40,117 bases of DNA, taken from assembly GCF_000359125.1 (NCBI RefSeq), contig NZ_CAAF010000041.1, positions 1-40,117 of the forward strand, given 5' to 3'. This document shows positions 31,499-39,785 of the stretch, piece after piece. Under the pieces are notes generated by a model, which searched no databases, was not told where the DNA came from, and was given only the letters and a program-made list of their open reading frames with translations. The number at the start of each line of letters is the position of its first letter. Within the stretch, counting starts at the first letter, position 1. This DNA is from Mesorhizobium sp. STM 4661. Lineage in GTDB: Bacteria > Pseudomonadota > Alphaproteobacteria > Rhizobiales > Rhizobiaceae. The position numbers and the translations under genes were made by a program.

Positions 31499-32446
31499 TC
31501 ACTGGCCCTCGGATGGCCGAGTGATCAACGCCGGCGATCGCACCGAGCGCAGGCATTCCTCGATCAGCCATGCCCTGAACGCCGCCACCACGTCGCGCCT
31601 CAAGCTTCGTTGCGGGATCGTCAGGCAATAGGGCTGGCGCAGCTCCAGCGCCTGTGCGACGGGCCTGACCAGCCTGCCGTCTTCCACCGCCTCGGCGCAG
31701 AAGACGCCCTGCGCCAGCGCGACACCGAGGCCCGACATGGCGAGGTCGAGTGCAGCCCGCGACGAATTCGCCGACAGACCGCGTTGGCTCGCGCGGCCAG
31801 GCTCGATGCCGGCCGTCTCGAACCAACTGCGCCAGGATGGAAAGGACGCGCCTGTCGGCCCCCAATCCGTATGGATCAACGGCAAGCGGACGAGGGCGGC
31901 GGCGCCTTCAAGATCGCTGATCTCCCTTGCCATCACGGGTGCGCAAACGGGATAGACGGCGTCCCTCACGATGTCTTCCGTTGCCTGGTCGCGATAGTGG
32001 GAGCGCCCATAGGAAAGACGTATGTCGATCAGGTCGCGGTCGAACGACACCGGATCGTCTTCGCCTCTCAGCGATATGTCGACCGCGCCATGGCTGGCGA
32101 CAAAGCCCGTCAGGCGCGTCGAGAGCCAGCCCATCGCCATGGACGGCGGCACCGAGACGACAAGCCGCGATCGAAACTCCGCGCCACTGAGCTCGCGCGA
32201 CACGCTGCCGATCTCCTCGAAGGCCGTCGTCAGCCGAGGCAGCATTTCCCGGCCGGCATCGGTCAGCACGGCACGGCGATTGACCCGGTGAAACAGCTTG
32301 CGGCCCATCTGATCCTCGATGGTCCGGATCAGCTGGCTGACAGCGGCCGCGGAAATCGAAAGTTCTTCGGCTGCGGCGGCAAAGCTGCCGCAGCGCGCCG
32401 CAGCCTCGAAAGCCTGGAGTCCCCGCAAGGATGGAAGTGCGACCAT
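31499..32446 (-). CDS. LysR-type transcriptional regulator
   Basis: A 315-residue LysR-type regulator. The winged helix is at residues 2-60 (LPSLRGLQAFEAAARCGSFAAAAEELSISAAAVSQLIRTIED), and the C-terminal periplasmic-binding-like sensor domain occupies about 88-295 in the GcvA-like style. ATG 32446 is chosen; the frame also opens with a TTG at 32455. It is divergent from the desaturase gene across 107 bases. A perfect inverted repeat with the LysR pattern T-N11-A lies ten bases upstream, so it probably represses itself and controls the desaturase. The inducer is unknown. Confidence 0.92.
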   Translation of the reverse strand: MVALPSLRGLQAFEAAARCGSFAAAAEELSISAAAVSQLIRTIEDQMGRKLFHRVNRRAVLTDAGREMLPRLTTAFEEIGSVSRELSGAEFRSRLVVSVPPSMAMGWLSTRLTGFVASHGAVDISLRGEDDPVSFDRDLIDIRLSYGRSHYRDQATEDIVRDAVYPVCAPVMAREISDLEGAAALVRLPLIHTDWGPTGASFPSWRSWFETAGIEPGRASQRGLSANSSRAALDLAMSGLGVALAQGVFCAEAVEDGRLVRPVAQALELRQPYCLTIPQRSLRRDVVAAFRAWLIEECLRSVRSPALITRPSEGQ

Positions 32447-32455
32447 GGCGACCAA

Positions 32456-32476
32456 TAGATAAGTTGCGCTTATCTA
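32456..32476. promoter_or_regulatory. Candidate LysR operator
   Basis: TAGATAAG (32456-32463) and CTTATCTA (32469-32476) form a perfect inverted repeat around TTGCG, including the T-N11-A pattern. It lies 10 bases from the regulator start and 78 bases from the desaturase start. Confidence 0.7.
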
Positions 32477-32553
32477 AATTGCAGAAATCCTCGTTTTGCG
32501 AAAGCTGGTTTGGCGATTAGGCTCATCCGATCGACAGTGCGGGATCAAGACCA

Positions 32554-33444
32554 ATGGACCATCGCGACGTGATCGCATCACTGACGCAGCAACAGCGCGA
32601 CAGGCTGACCGCCAAGTCGGATCGCCTCGGGCTGCTGCAGCTTGCCGGCCATTGGGGCGCGATCATCGTCATTGGTGCGCTGATCATCGCCAAGGTGCCG
32701 TACTGGCCGCTGCTGATGCTGCCGCAAGGCATCCTCATCGTTTTCCTGTTCACGCTTCTTCACGAGACGGTTCATCGCACGGCTTTCGAAACACAGCGGC
32801 TGAACGATTTCGTGGCGCGCGTCTGCAGCCTGGCGATCGCGCTGCCGGCCGACTGGTTCCGCTATTTCCATTTCGCCCATCACCGCTTCACCCAGGATCC
32901 CCAGAACGACCCGGAACTGGCCTTCCCGAAGCCCGAAACCTGGCGTCAGTATCTCATCCACGTCTCCGGGCTTCCGGTGTGGTGGGGCCACTTCAAGACG
33001 CTCTACACCCATGCCACCGGCCGATGCCGGGACAGCTACGTGCCGCCAAAAGGCCGGCCCAAGGTGCGCGCCGAGGCCCGTGCCATGATTGCCTTCTATG
33101 CCGTCGTGCTTGTGCTGGCCGTCTGGCTCCGGGCAACCACGCTGCTCTATGTCTGGATTCTGCCGGCGCTGCTCGGACAGCCGTTCCTGCGCCTCTATCT
33201 CCTGGCTGAACATGGCCGTTGTCCGTTAGTGGCCAACATGTTGGAAAACACCCGGACCACGCTGACCAACTGGTTTGTCCGCAAGCTCGCCTGGAATATG
33301 CCCTTTCACGCCGAGCATCATGCCTATCCGGGTGTGCCGTTCCATCAGCTGCCGACGTTTCACGCCCTGATCGAGCGCCATCTAAAGGAGATCGAAGCCG
33401 GCTATGTGCGCTTCCACGAAAAATATATCGAAACATTGCGCTGA
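32554..33444 (+). CDS. Membrane fatty-acid desaturase / hydroxylase family
   Basis: A 296-residue integral membrane di-iron enzyme of the fatty acid desaturase fold. All three His boxes are present: HETVH (70-74), HFAHH (106-110) and HAEHH (252-256), with a further His at 220. Four hydrophobic segments at about 30-48, 52-70, 178-192 and 196-217 fit the family topology. Members desaturate acyl chains or hydroxylate carotenoids and sphingolipid bases; the substrate cannot be read here. The divergent LysR gene and its operator suggest regulated expression. Confidence 0.88.
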   Translation: MDHRDVIASLTQQQRDRLTAKSDRLGLLQLAGHWGAIIVIGALIIAKVPYWPLLMLPQGILIVFLFTLLHETVHRTAFETQRLNDFVARVCSLAIALPADWFRYFHFAHHRFTQDPQNDPELAFPKPETWRQYLIHVSGLPVWWGHFKTLYTHATGRCRDSYVPPKGRPKVRAEARAMIAFYAVVLVLAVWLRATTLLYVWILPALLGQPFLRLYLLAEHGRCPLVANMLENTRTTLTNWFVRKLAWNMPFHAEHHAYPGVPFHQLPTFHALIERHLKEIEAGYVRFHEKYIETLR

Positions 33445-33478
33445 TCTGAGGTGTCTCAGGCCGAGCCGGATGTTGCGC

Positions 33479-35614
33479 TCAGCCTGATTGCCTGATCGCC
33501 GCGCGCGACTCGAGCAGTCGAGCGATATCCGCCGCCTTCGATGGCACGCCAATCAGATAGCCTTGGGCCTCGACACAGCCCTCCTTGCGCAGGAACTCCA
33601 GCTGAGCTTCGGTTTCGACACCTTCGGCGGTGACGGTGATGCCAAGCTGCGCGCCGAGCCCGATGACCGTGCGCACGATCGCGGCGGTATCGCGGTTGTC
33701 GATATCACGGATGAAGGAGCGGTCGATCTTGATCTTGTCGACCGGGAAGCGGCGGAGATAGCCGAGCGACGAATAGCCAATACCGAAATCGTCCAGCGCG
33801 ATGCGGATGCCGAGCTCGCGCAACTGCCTGAGTGTCTTCAGCACCGTATCGCTTTCGTCCATCAGCACCGTTTCGGTGATCTCCAGTTCCAGCCGGCTGG
33901 CCGGCACACCGGAAAATGCCAGCGCCGAGATGACGCTGCGGGCAAAGGTGCCGCTTTTGATCTGCGCAGCCGAGACGTTGACCGCGATACGCAGCCCATG
34001 CGGCCAGCCCGCCGCCACCGTGCAGGCTTTCCTCAGCGCCCATTCGCCAAGCGGCACGATCAGCCCGATTTCTTCGGCAACCGGTATGAAATCGTCCGGA
34101 GGCACCCGGCCGCGTGTCGGCGAATACCATCGCATCAACGCCTCGGAGCCAACGATGTCGCTGGAGGCGATGTTCATGATGGGTTGGAAATCCAGCTCGA
34201 ATTCCCGCCGCGGCAACGCCGCCTCGAGGTCGGTTTCGAGTGCGCGGCGTGCCCGCACCATTGCATCCATGCCGGGCTCGAAGAAACGGTAAACGTTGCG
34301 GCCTTCGCTCTTTGCCCGGTAGAGGGCCATGTCGGCGTTTTTCAAGAGCGTGTCGGCGTCCGTGCCATCGTTGGGGAAAAGCGCGATGCCGAGGCTGATG
34401 CCGACATGCATGTCGCGGCTTTTGTCGCGAAACGGTTTTCCGACGATGTCGACGATGCGTTTTGCCAGTTTTTCCGCATCGCTGGCGCCTTTGGGATTGA
34501 ACTGGATGATGACGAACTCGTCGCCGCCGAAACGCGCGACGACGTCCGTTTCATTGCGCAGGGAACGCTGCAGCCGTTCAGCCACGCATTTCAGCAGCCA
34601 GTCGCCGGCAGGATGTCCCCACGTATCGTTGACGGCCTTGAAGCGGTCGAGGTCGAGCGACAATATCGCCAGATCCGTGGCCTCGCGCAGGGCTTGGTCG
34701 AGCCGGTCGCGGAACATCGAACGATTGGGCAGGTTGGTCAGCGTATCGTGAAGCGCAAGATGGGTCATGCGCTCTTCGACGCGCCGGCGCTCGGTGACGT
34801 CGTCGAAGGTCGCCACCCAGCCGCCGCCACCCATCGGTCGCTGTACGACCGAAAGGGTCCTGCCATCGGCAAGATGGCGGTGGGTCGATCGCATTTCTCC
34901 GGCTTGAAGGCTGGCCGCGGTGCTCGAGATTTCGCGATCGATGTCGATCCCCGCATAGATGCCCAGGCGCAAGAGCTGCTCGATCAGGTCGTGGTGGCTC
35001 ATGCCAAGCGGAAAGTCGGCCGGCGTTACCTTGTAGAGTTCCAGAAAGCGTTCGTTGCGCACGATCAGCTTGCCGTCGGCGTCGTACATCAACAGGCCTT
35101 GCGACATGTTGGCGAGTGCTGCGTCGAAGCGGCGGTGCTGTTCCTTCAGCTCTCGTTCGGCGCGCCGTTGCTCGGTGATGTCCTCGTAGATCGACACCCA
35201 GCCGCCCGAAGCCAACGGCCGGTGCGAAATGTCGATGATGCGCCCGTCCGACAGCGTTTCCTCATAGGTCGAGGGTTTCGCCCGGTCGATATAGGGCTTG
35301 CGGATGGCGTAGAGTTCTTCGGCGCTCTGCGAGGCGACGCCGATGTCGACGCTGTGCTGGAGGATGTCGAAAAACCGGATGCCGGGCCGCACGATTTCGG
35401 TGTCGAGGCAGAAGATGCTGACATAGTTGCCGTTGCAGATGATCATCCGCTCGTCGGCATCGAACATGCACAGCCCATGCGACATGTTCTCGACGGCCGC
35501 CGAAAAGCGCTCGTTCTGCTCGCGCAGTTCGTCTTCGATGCGCCGCTTCGGGCCGATGCCTCCGGCGTCGCGCCTGCGCGCGGGCGAACCAGCCTTGGCA
35601 TGGGCGAGAGGCAT
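33479..35614 (-). CDS. PAS-PAS-GGDEF-EAL cyclic-di-GMP protein
   Basis: A 711-residue cytoplasmic protein for cyclic-di-GMP turnover. Two related PAS domains occupy about 35-155 and 160-280, both with MSHGLCMFDADE / MSQGLLMYDADG style cores. The GGDEF domain (about 285-445) has an intact RFGGDEF signature, preceded by R-N-E-T-D, which is not a proper RxxD inhibitory site. The EAL domain (about 455-700) keeps SEALMRW, LEITETVLMDES, ALDDFGIGYSSL and TAEGVET, so both activities may be possible. No membrane segments are present. The gene converges on the desaturase and is divergent from the coiled-coil gene. Confidence 0.95.
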   Translation of the reverse strand: MPLAHAKAGSPARRRDAGGIGPKRRIEDELREQNERFSAAVENMSHGLCMFDADERMIICNGNYVSIFCLDTEIVRPGIRFFDILQHSVDIGVASQSAEELYAIRKPYIDRAKPSTYEETLSDGRIIDISHRPLASGGWVSIYEDITEQRRAERELKEQHRRFDAALANMSQGLLMYDADGKLIVRNERFLELYKVTPADFPLGMSHHDLIEQLLRLGIYAGIDIDREISSTAASLQAGEMRSTHRHLADGRTLSVVQRPMGGGGWVATFDDVTERRRVEERMTHLALHDTLTNLPNRSMFRDRLDQALREATDLAILSLDLDRFKAVNDTWGHPAGDWLLKCVAERLQRSLRNETDVVARFGGDEFVIIQFNPKGASDAEKLAKRIVDIVGKPFRDKSRDMHVGISLGIALFPNDGTDADTLLKNADMALYRAKSEGRNVYRFFEPGMDAMVRARRALETDLEAALPRREFELDFQPIMNIASSDIVGSEALMRWYSPTRGRVPPDDFIPVAEEIGLIVPLGEWALRKACTVAAGWPHGLRIAVNVSAAQIKSGTFARSVISALAFSGVPASRLELEITETVLMDESDTVLKTLRQLRELGIRIALDDFGIGYSSLGYLRRFPVDKIKIDRSFIRDIDNRDTAAIVRTVIGLGAQLGITVTAEGVETEAQLEFLRKEGCVEAQGYLIGVPSKAADIARLLESRAAIRQSG

Positions 35615-35775
35615 GTGCGGGCCTGCGGACCGTGATCGGACACGATACTGTTGTCTGTTCCGGTTAATTTACCGTTCTTCAATCAACCGGCGCTGCTGCA
35701 GGTTGACTGGTTCTAAACACGATGACTTAGATGGATTGACACCGGTTCAGGGGATGATCACGAAATGGTAGACTC

Positions 35776-36264
35776 ATGATCTCCGGCCGCCAAACCGCAT
35801 CCTCAATCGAGCGTGCCATCCTCGGCGTGCGTGCCGAGGAGGAGAAGCTTGCCGTCATGGCGCGCACGTCCGCCGAGGATGCCGTGCGATTGCGAACCGA
35901 ACAGGCCGAAGACTTCAAGACGCTGGCCGCGATCCGGCTCGAGGCTCTGCTGAGCAAGGAAGTTGCAGGCGAGATCGATAGTGTGGAACGGCAAGCCCTC
36001 GATCTGGTCGAACGCGGACGCCAGCGGCTCTCATCAGCGGCGGATCGTCGTGCGAGCGCGCTGGAAGCCACGCTCGCGGCGGAAGCCGATCATGCCGAAA
36101 AGGCCGCCGCCGTTGATGCCCTGGGCGATCGGATCGAGGGCTTGGCCGCTAGCGTGGAGGCATCGATCCAACAGGATTCTGCCTGGAAAACCCAGCAGGA
36201 GCGGGTTGTTCGGGCGGAAATCGTTGCCAAAGGCCGGAGCGGAGAAGGCTGGAGCAATCGCTGA
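35776..36264 (+). CDS. Helical coiled-coil protein, probably 5' part of a split gene
   Basis: This 162-residue frame is almost wholly helical: long Ala/Glu/Arg-rich stretches (EEEKLAVMARTSAEDAVRLR, then ALEATLAAEADHAEKAAAV) predict a coiled coil from about residue 15 to 140. I do not recognise the family. The last eleven residues (after VVRAEIVAK) break the helical pattern. The adjacent frame from about 36230 continues it (RRRLEQSLSQFLQRGYGDP) into the Gly-rich frame at 36297-36527. A one- or two-base change around 36225-36245 would join both into one protein of about 250 residues. As it stands the product ends at 36264. Confidence 0.6.
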   Translation: MISGRQTASSIERAILGVRAEEEKLAVMARTSAEDAVRLRTEQAEDFKTLAAIRLEALLSKEVAGEIDSVERQALDLVERGRQRLSSAADRRASALEATLAAEADHAEKAAAVDALGDRIEGLAASVEASIQQDSAWKTQQERVVRAEIVAKGRSGEGWSNR

Positions 36265-36296
36265 GCCAGTTTCTTCAACGCGGCTATGGCGATCCC

Positions 36297-36527
36297 ATGG
36301 GCGGTTTCACCAATGGCGACGTCATTGGAGGCGTTATCGGCGGCATTCTTTCGGGTGCGCTCAGATCCCGCAATCTCGATGATGCGCTGAACGGCGGTTT
36401 TCGCCAGCGCGCGCCGCGCTTGCCGGGAGGCTTCGGTGGTGGCTTGCGCCTGCCGAGAGGCGGATCCGGGGGAGGACTTGGCCGTCCGCCCGCAGGCGGC
36501 GGATTCCGCACCGGGGGCCGTTTCTAG
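36297..36527 (+). CDS. Gly-rich small protein, probably 3' part of the split gene
   Basis: A 76-residue frame starting MGGFTNGDVIGGVIGGILSGAL, a hydrophobic Gly-zipper-like segment, followed by an Arg/Gly/Pro-rich tail (GGFGGGLRLPRGGSGGG). It has no good Shine-Dalgarno sequence, and coding-like sequence runs upstream of its ATG in the same frame (LEQSLSQFLQRGYGDP). It may therefore be the end of the coiled-coil gene and not a separate one. Its last four bases overlap the converging HD gene. The function is unknown; Gly-zipper plus coiled coil suggests membrane or envelope association. Confidence 0.5.
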   Translation: MGGFTNGDVIGGVIGGILSGALRSRNLDDALNGGFRQRAPRLPGGFGGGLRLPRGGSGGGLGRPPAGGGFRTGGRF

Positions 36528-37159
36528 CTTCCGTATTCAGGGTGCTTCTGGCGCCGCGATTTCTCGATGGCCGCATACCGCCTGAGGAAGGCGTTTTGCG
36601 CCCACGTCACCGAACGCGGCGTGAAATCGAAGCGCTCTGCGTTGAAGCCGCGCGGCCGGCCGAAGAACTCGGTTGCCTCGGCTGTGGAGAAGCCGGCCAG
36701 CAGCGTCGCCTCATAATAGGCAGCGATCTGGTCGGCGCGCTTGATCCGCTTGCGCAGGCCTTCACCCGGTTCGGCCGGTAGCGAAAAGCGCTGGTGGATG
36801 GCGCGCTGAAGTCGAAGCTCGCAATCCTTGTAGCTGCCGCCCATAACCGATTTGAACGGTGAGATCATGTCGCCAATGACATATTCAGGCGCATCGTGCA
36901 GCAGCGTCGCGAGCCGCGCATCGGGCGAAGCGTCCGGCACCAGCTCGCCAAAAAGCGCCTCGACCAGCAGCGAATGCTGGGCGACCGAAAACGCGTGGTC
37001 ACCGCTGGTCTGGCCGTTCCAACGGGCGACGCGGGCAAGCCCGTGCGCGATGTCGGAAATCTCGATGTCGAGTGGCGAGGGGTCGAGAAGGTCGAGCCGC
37101 CGGCCGGACAACATGCGCTGCCAGGCGCGCGGCGGCGCCCCGGCGCGATCGGCCGCCAT
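36524..37159 (-). CDS. HD-domain hydrolase, YfbR-like
   Basis: A 211-residue HD-superfamily phosphohydrolase. Metal ligands are visible in FSVAQHSLLV (His), TLLHDAPEYVIGD (His-Asp) and KRADQIAAYYEA (Asp), matching 5'-nucleotidase YfbR-like proteins that dephosphorylate nucleoside monophosphates. The first residues (GAPPRAWQRMLSGRRLDLLDPSP) are a conserved lead-in of the rhizobial group. ATG 37159 shares a base with the ygfZ stop (TGATG), so it is coupled to ygfZ. Confidence 0.88.
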   Translation of the reverse strand: MAADRAGAPPRAWQRMLSGRRLDLLDPSPLDIEISDIAHGLARVARWNGQTSGDHAFSVAQHSLLVEALFGELVPDASPDARLATLLHDAPEYVIGDMISPFKSVMGGSYKDCELRLQRAIHQRFSLPAEPGEGLRKRIKRADQIAAYYEATLLAGFSTAEATEFFGRPRGFNAERFDFTPRSVTWAQNAFLRRYAAIEKSRRQKHPEYGS

Positions 37160-38019
37160 CAGGCCTCCTCCGCGCCGACGGCTTCCTGTGGAAAAGTAAA
37201 TTTCGCCCAGGCCGGAATGGTGAGCGCGACGGCGACATCACCCGCCATAACAGACTGGCCGGCGTCGAGCGCCGCCTTGACCCGGTCGATGCGCGCAATG
37301 GCAAGACCTGCCGTCCCGGCGGTTGAGCCAAGTGTCCCGACCGGCCGCTCGCCGACCGTCAGCTCCGTGCCTGGCGCGGGCAGCGGCCGCTCTGCCCTGG
37401 CGATCAACACCCGCCGCCTGGCGGTGCCGCGATGCTGCATGCGCGAGACCACTTCCTGGCCGACATAGCAACCCTTTTTGAAACCGACGCCGCCGGTCTC
37501 GTCGAGCAGCACGTCATGCGGGAAGGCATCGCCAAGCTGGTAGTCGCTGCCGCTTTCGGCGATGCCATGGACGACACGCAAGGCCTGCCATGCGGCGAGG
37601 TCGCCCTTGTCTGCGCCGCTCCCATGGGAGCGGCTAACGGCTGCTTCGAAGAAGCGTGCATCGGCAACCCCGGTTGAATCAGATTGCGAAGTGGTTGAAT
37701 CACTGCCCCACGCAACAACAACAAGCCCCTGGTCGGCTTTGGCAATTTCGACCTTGGCGCGCAATTTGTAGAGCATCAGCCGGCGCACGAAGTCGTCGGC
37801 GACATCGGCGCGGCATTCGAGGTGCAAGGCATCGTCGCCAGCGCGTGAGATCAGGAAATCGAACAGGATCTTGCCTTGCGGCGTCAAAAGCGCACCTGGC
37901 TTTGCCTGGCCGGAAGCAAGCGTGTCGAGATCGGTGGTCAGGATGTTCTGCAAAAAATGCTCGGCATCCGGGCCTGACACCGAAATGAGCGCACGGTCTC
38001 TAAGCAGGGCAAAGGGCAT
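37159..38019 (-). CDS. ygfZ: YgfZ/GcvT-like folate-binding Fe-S maturation protein
   Basis: A 286-residue protein of the YgfZ family, which uses tetrahydrofolate in the repair or assembly of some iron-sulfur enzymes. The diagnostic motif KKGCYVGQEVVSRMQHRG, with its conserved Cys, is present. The N-terminal half shows LISVSGPDAEHFLQNILTTD and LLTPQGKILFDFLI. ATG 38019 begins the conserved part; the frame's earlier Met at 38109 lies in the divergent pyrC gene. The residues 125-150 (GSDSTTSQSDSTG) form a low-complexity insert. The HD hydrolase gene follows and is coupled. Confidence 0.92.
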   Translation of the reverse strand: MPFALLRDRALISVSGPDAEHFLQNILTTDLDTLASGQAKPGALLTPQGKILFDFLISRAGDDALHLECRADVADDFVRRLMLYKLRAKVEIAKADQGLVVVAWGSDSTTSQSDSTGVADARFFEAAVSRSHGSGADKGDLAAWQALRVVHGIAESGSDYQLGDAFPHDVLLDETGGVGFKKGCYVGQEVVSRMQHRGTARRRVLIARAERPLPAPGTELTVGERPVGTLGSTAGTAGLAIARIDRVKAALDAGQSVMAGDVAVALTIPAWAKFTFPQEAVGAEEA

Positions 38020-38101
38020 GGGCTGGACAAAACCTGATCTTGCAAAACGGTCGGCCTTTACGTAAGCCGGCCACACTCCCCCCGCAAGAGATTGGATCGG
38101 C

Positions 38102-39433
38102 ATGGCCACGACCTACGACCTCATCCTGACAGGCGGCACGTTGGTCAATCACGACGGCGAGGGCTTTCGCGATGTCGGCGTCAAGGACGGGCGCATTGCG
38201 GCAATAGGCGATCTCGGCCAGGGATCGGCCGGCGAGACGATCGACTGCCGCGGCCTGCACATCCTGCCTGGTGTCGTCGACAGCCAGGTGCATTTCCGCG
38301 AGCCGGGGCTGGAGCACAAGGAAGATCTGGAGACCGGCTCGCACGCGGCGGCGCTCGGCGGCGTCACCGCCGTGTTCGAAATGCCCAACACCAATCCGTT
38401 GACCACCAGCGACGCCGCCCTTGCCGACAAGGTGCGGCGCGCTTCCGGCCGCATGCATTGCGACTTTGCCTTCTGGGTTGGCGGCACCCGCGACAATGCC
38501 GGTGATGCCGGCGAACTGGAGCGGCTGCCCGGTGCTGCCGGCATAAAAGTGTTCATGGGCTCGTCCACCGGCGACCTGCTGGTCGAGGACGACGAGGGTG
38601 TCGCCGCGATCCTTAGGAATACGCGCCGCCGCGCCGCCTTCCACTCCGAGGACGAGTTCCGGTTGCGCGAGCGGCTGGGTGAGCGCATCGAGGGCGATCC
38701 GTCCTCGCATCCGGTCTGGCGCGACGAGATCGCGGCATTGCGCTGCACCGAGCGGCTGGTGCGCATCGCGCGCCAGGTTCGTGCCCGCATCCATGTGCTG
38801 CACATCTCGACCGCCGAGGAGATAGCCTTCCTCGAACGGCACAAGGATGTCGCCACCTGCGAAGCGACGCCGCACCACCTGACGCTCGCCGCCGACGATT
38901 ATGCGCGGCTCGGCACACTGATCCAGATGAACCCGCCGGTGCGCGCAGCACGCCACCGCGACGGCGTCTGGCACGGCATTGCGCAAGGCATCGTCGACGT
39001 GCTCGGTTCCGACCACGCCCCACACACGCTGGCCGAGAAGGCAAAGCCCTATCCGGCCTCGCCATCGGGAATGACCGGCGTGCAGACGTTGGTGCCGATC
39101 ATGCTCGACCACGTCAATGCCGGCCGGTTGACCTTGCAGCGCTTCGTCGATCTCTCCAGCCATGGTCCGCAGCGCATCTTCGGCATGGCGAGAAAAGGCC
39201 GCATCGCCGCCGGCTACGACGCCGATTTCACTATTGTCGACCTGAAGCGCCGTGAGACCATCACCAATGCGCAGGCCGGCTCCAAGGCCGGCTGGACGCC
39301 CTATGACGGCAAGGAAGTCACCGGCTGGCCGGTCGGCACAATCGTGCGCGGCTGGCGCGTGATGTGGGAGGGCGAGATCGTCACGCCCGGACAGGGCAGG
39401 GCCGTGGAGTTTTCCGAGGCGCTGGCGGTGTAG
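38102..39433 (+). CDS. pyrC: Dihydroorotase-family amidohydrolase
   Basis: A 443-residue zinc amidohydrolase that in pyrimidine synthesis closes carbamoyl-aspartate to dihydroorotate. The TIM-barrel signatures include FREPGLEHKEDLETGS, FEMPNTNPLT, GIKVFMGSSTG (carboxylated Lys), the His in FHSEDE, HISTAEE and GSDHAPHT. The first metal motif reads D-S-Q-V-H (60-64) where D-x-H-x-H is usual, so one His is Gln. I recall this variant in alphaproteobacterial relatives, which may make it a separate subfamily with another or reduced activity. The gene is divergent from ygfZ; pyrE is 24 kb away. Confidence 0.88.
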   Translation: MATTYDLILTGGTLVNHDGEGFRDVGVKDGRIAAIGDLGQGSAGETIDCRGLHILPGVVDSQVHFREPGLEHKEDLETGSHAAALGGVTAVFEMPNTNPLTTSDAALADKVRRASGRMHCDFAFWVGGTRDNAGDAGELERLPGAAGIKVFMGSSTGDLLVEDDEGVAAILRNTRRRAAFHSEDEFRLRERLGERIEGDPSSHPVWRDEIAALRCTERLVRIARQVRARIHVLHISTAEEIAFLERHKDVATCEATPHHLTLAADDYARLGTLIQMNPPVRAARHRDGVWHGIAQGIVDVLGSDHAPHTLAEKAKPYPASPSGMTGVQTLVPIMLDHVNAGRLTLQRFVDLSSHGPQRIFGMARKGRIAAGYDADFTIVDLKRRETITNAQAGSKAGWTPYDGKEVTGWPVGTIVRGWRVMWEGEIVTPGQGRAVEFSEALAV

Positions 39434-39486
39434 CCGTTTCCACGGTGTTGGATTTTTTAAGTACCGTGCATTATGTTGCTGGGGTT

Positions 39487-39714
39487 ATGAACGCAGATAT
39501 CGCGCCCATGATTGTCCCCGCCGAGTTTCCGGAACTCCAGGCTCTCGCCTGGAACCGTGACGTGGCGCGTCCGATTCCCGCCGAAGAAGCTTTCGCGCTG
39601 TATGAGCGCAATTGGCGATTTATCGATCAAAAGCGTCTTACGGCGCGTGAAAAGCTGCTTATACGGAATCTCGCCAACGAATTCGGTCATGGCGTCCTGT
39701 TGATCACCCGGTAA
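39487..39714 (+). CDS. Small protein upstream of the AbiEii-type gene
   Basis: A 75-residue protein, mostly helical, from ATG 39487. It reads MNADIAPMIVPAEFPELQAL, then AEEAFALYERNWRFIDQ and LTAREKLLIRNLANEFGHG. I do not recognise a family. It lies 71 bases before an AbiEii-like nucleotidyltransferase and is likely its partner, perhaps the antitoxin in place of AbiEi, though the usual winged helix is not seen. The frame is open back to 39364 inside pyrC; the ATG start is preferred because earlier codons overlap pyrC. Confidence 0.65.
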   Translation: MNADIAPMIVPAEFPELQALAWNRDVARPIPAEEAFALYERNWRFIDQKRLTAREKLLIRNLANEFGHGVLLITR

Positions 39715-39785
39715 AGTTCTTCTGCTCTCCTGATCTTTCTCCTTGCTTCTACAACCATCAACAGGACACACAGCGAGCGGAAGTC

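Noticed and set aside
33488..35635. A 715-codon open frame on the plus strand opposite the GGDEF-EAL gene
   Set aside because: The opposite frame contains complete PAS, GGDEF and EAL domains; this one has no domain character.
39448..39477. TTGGAT and TATGTT as a promoter giving a nearly leaderless small gene before the AbiEii frame
   Set aside because: The -35 match is weak and the spacer is 18 bases, so the call is not supported well enough to list.
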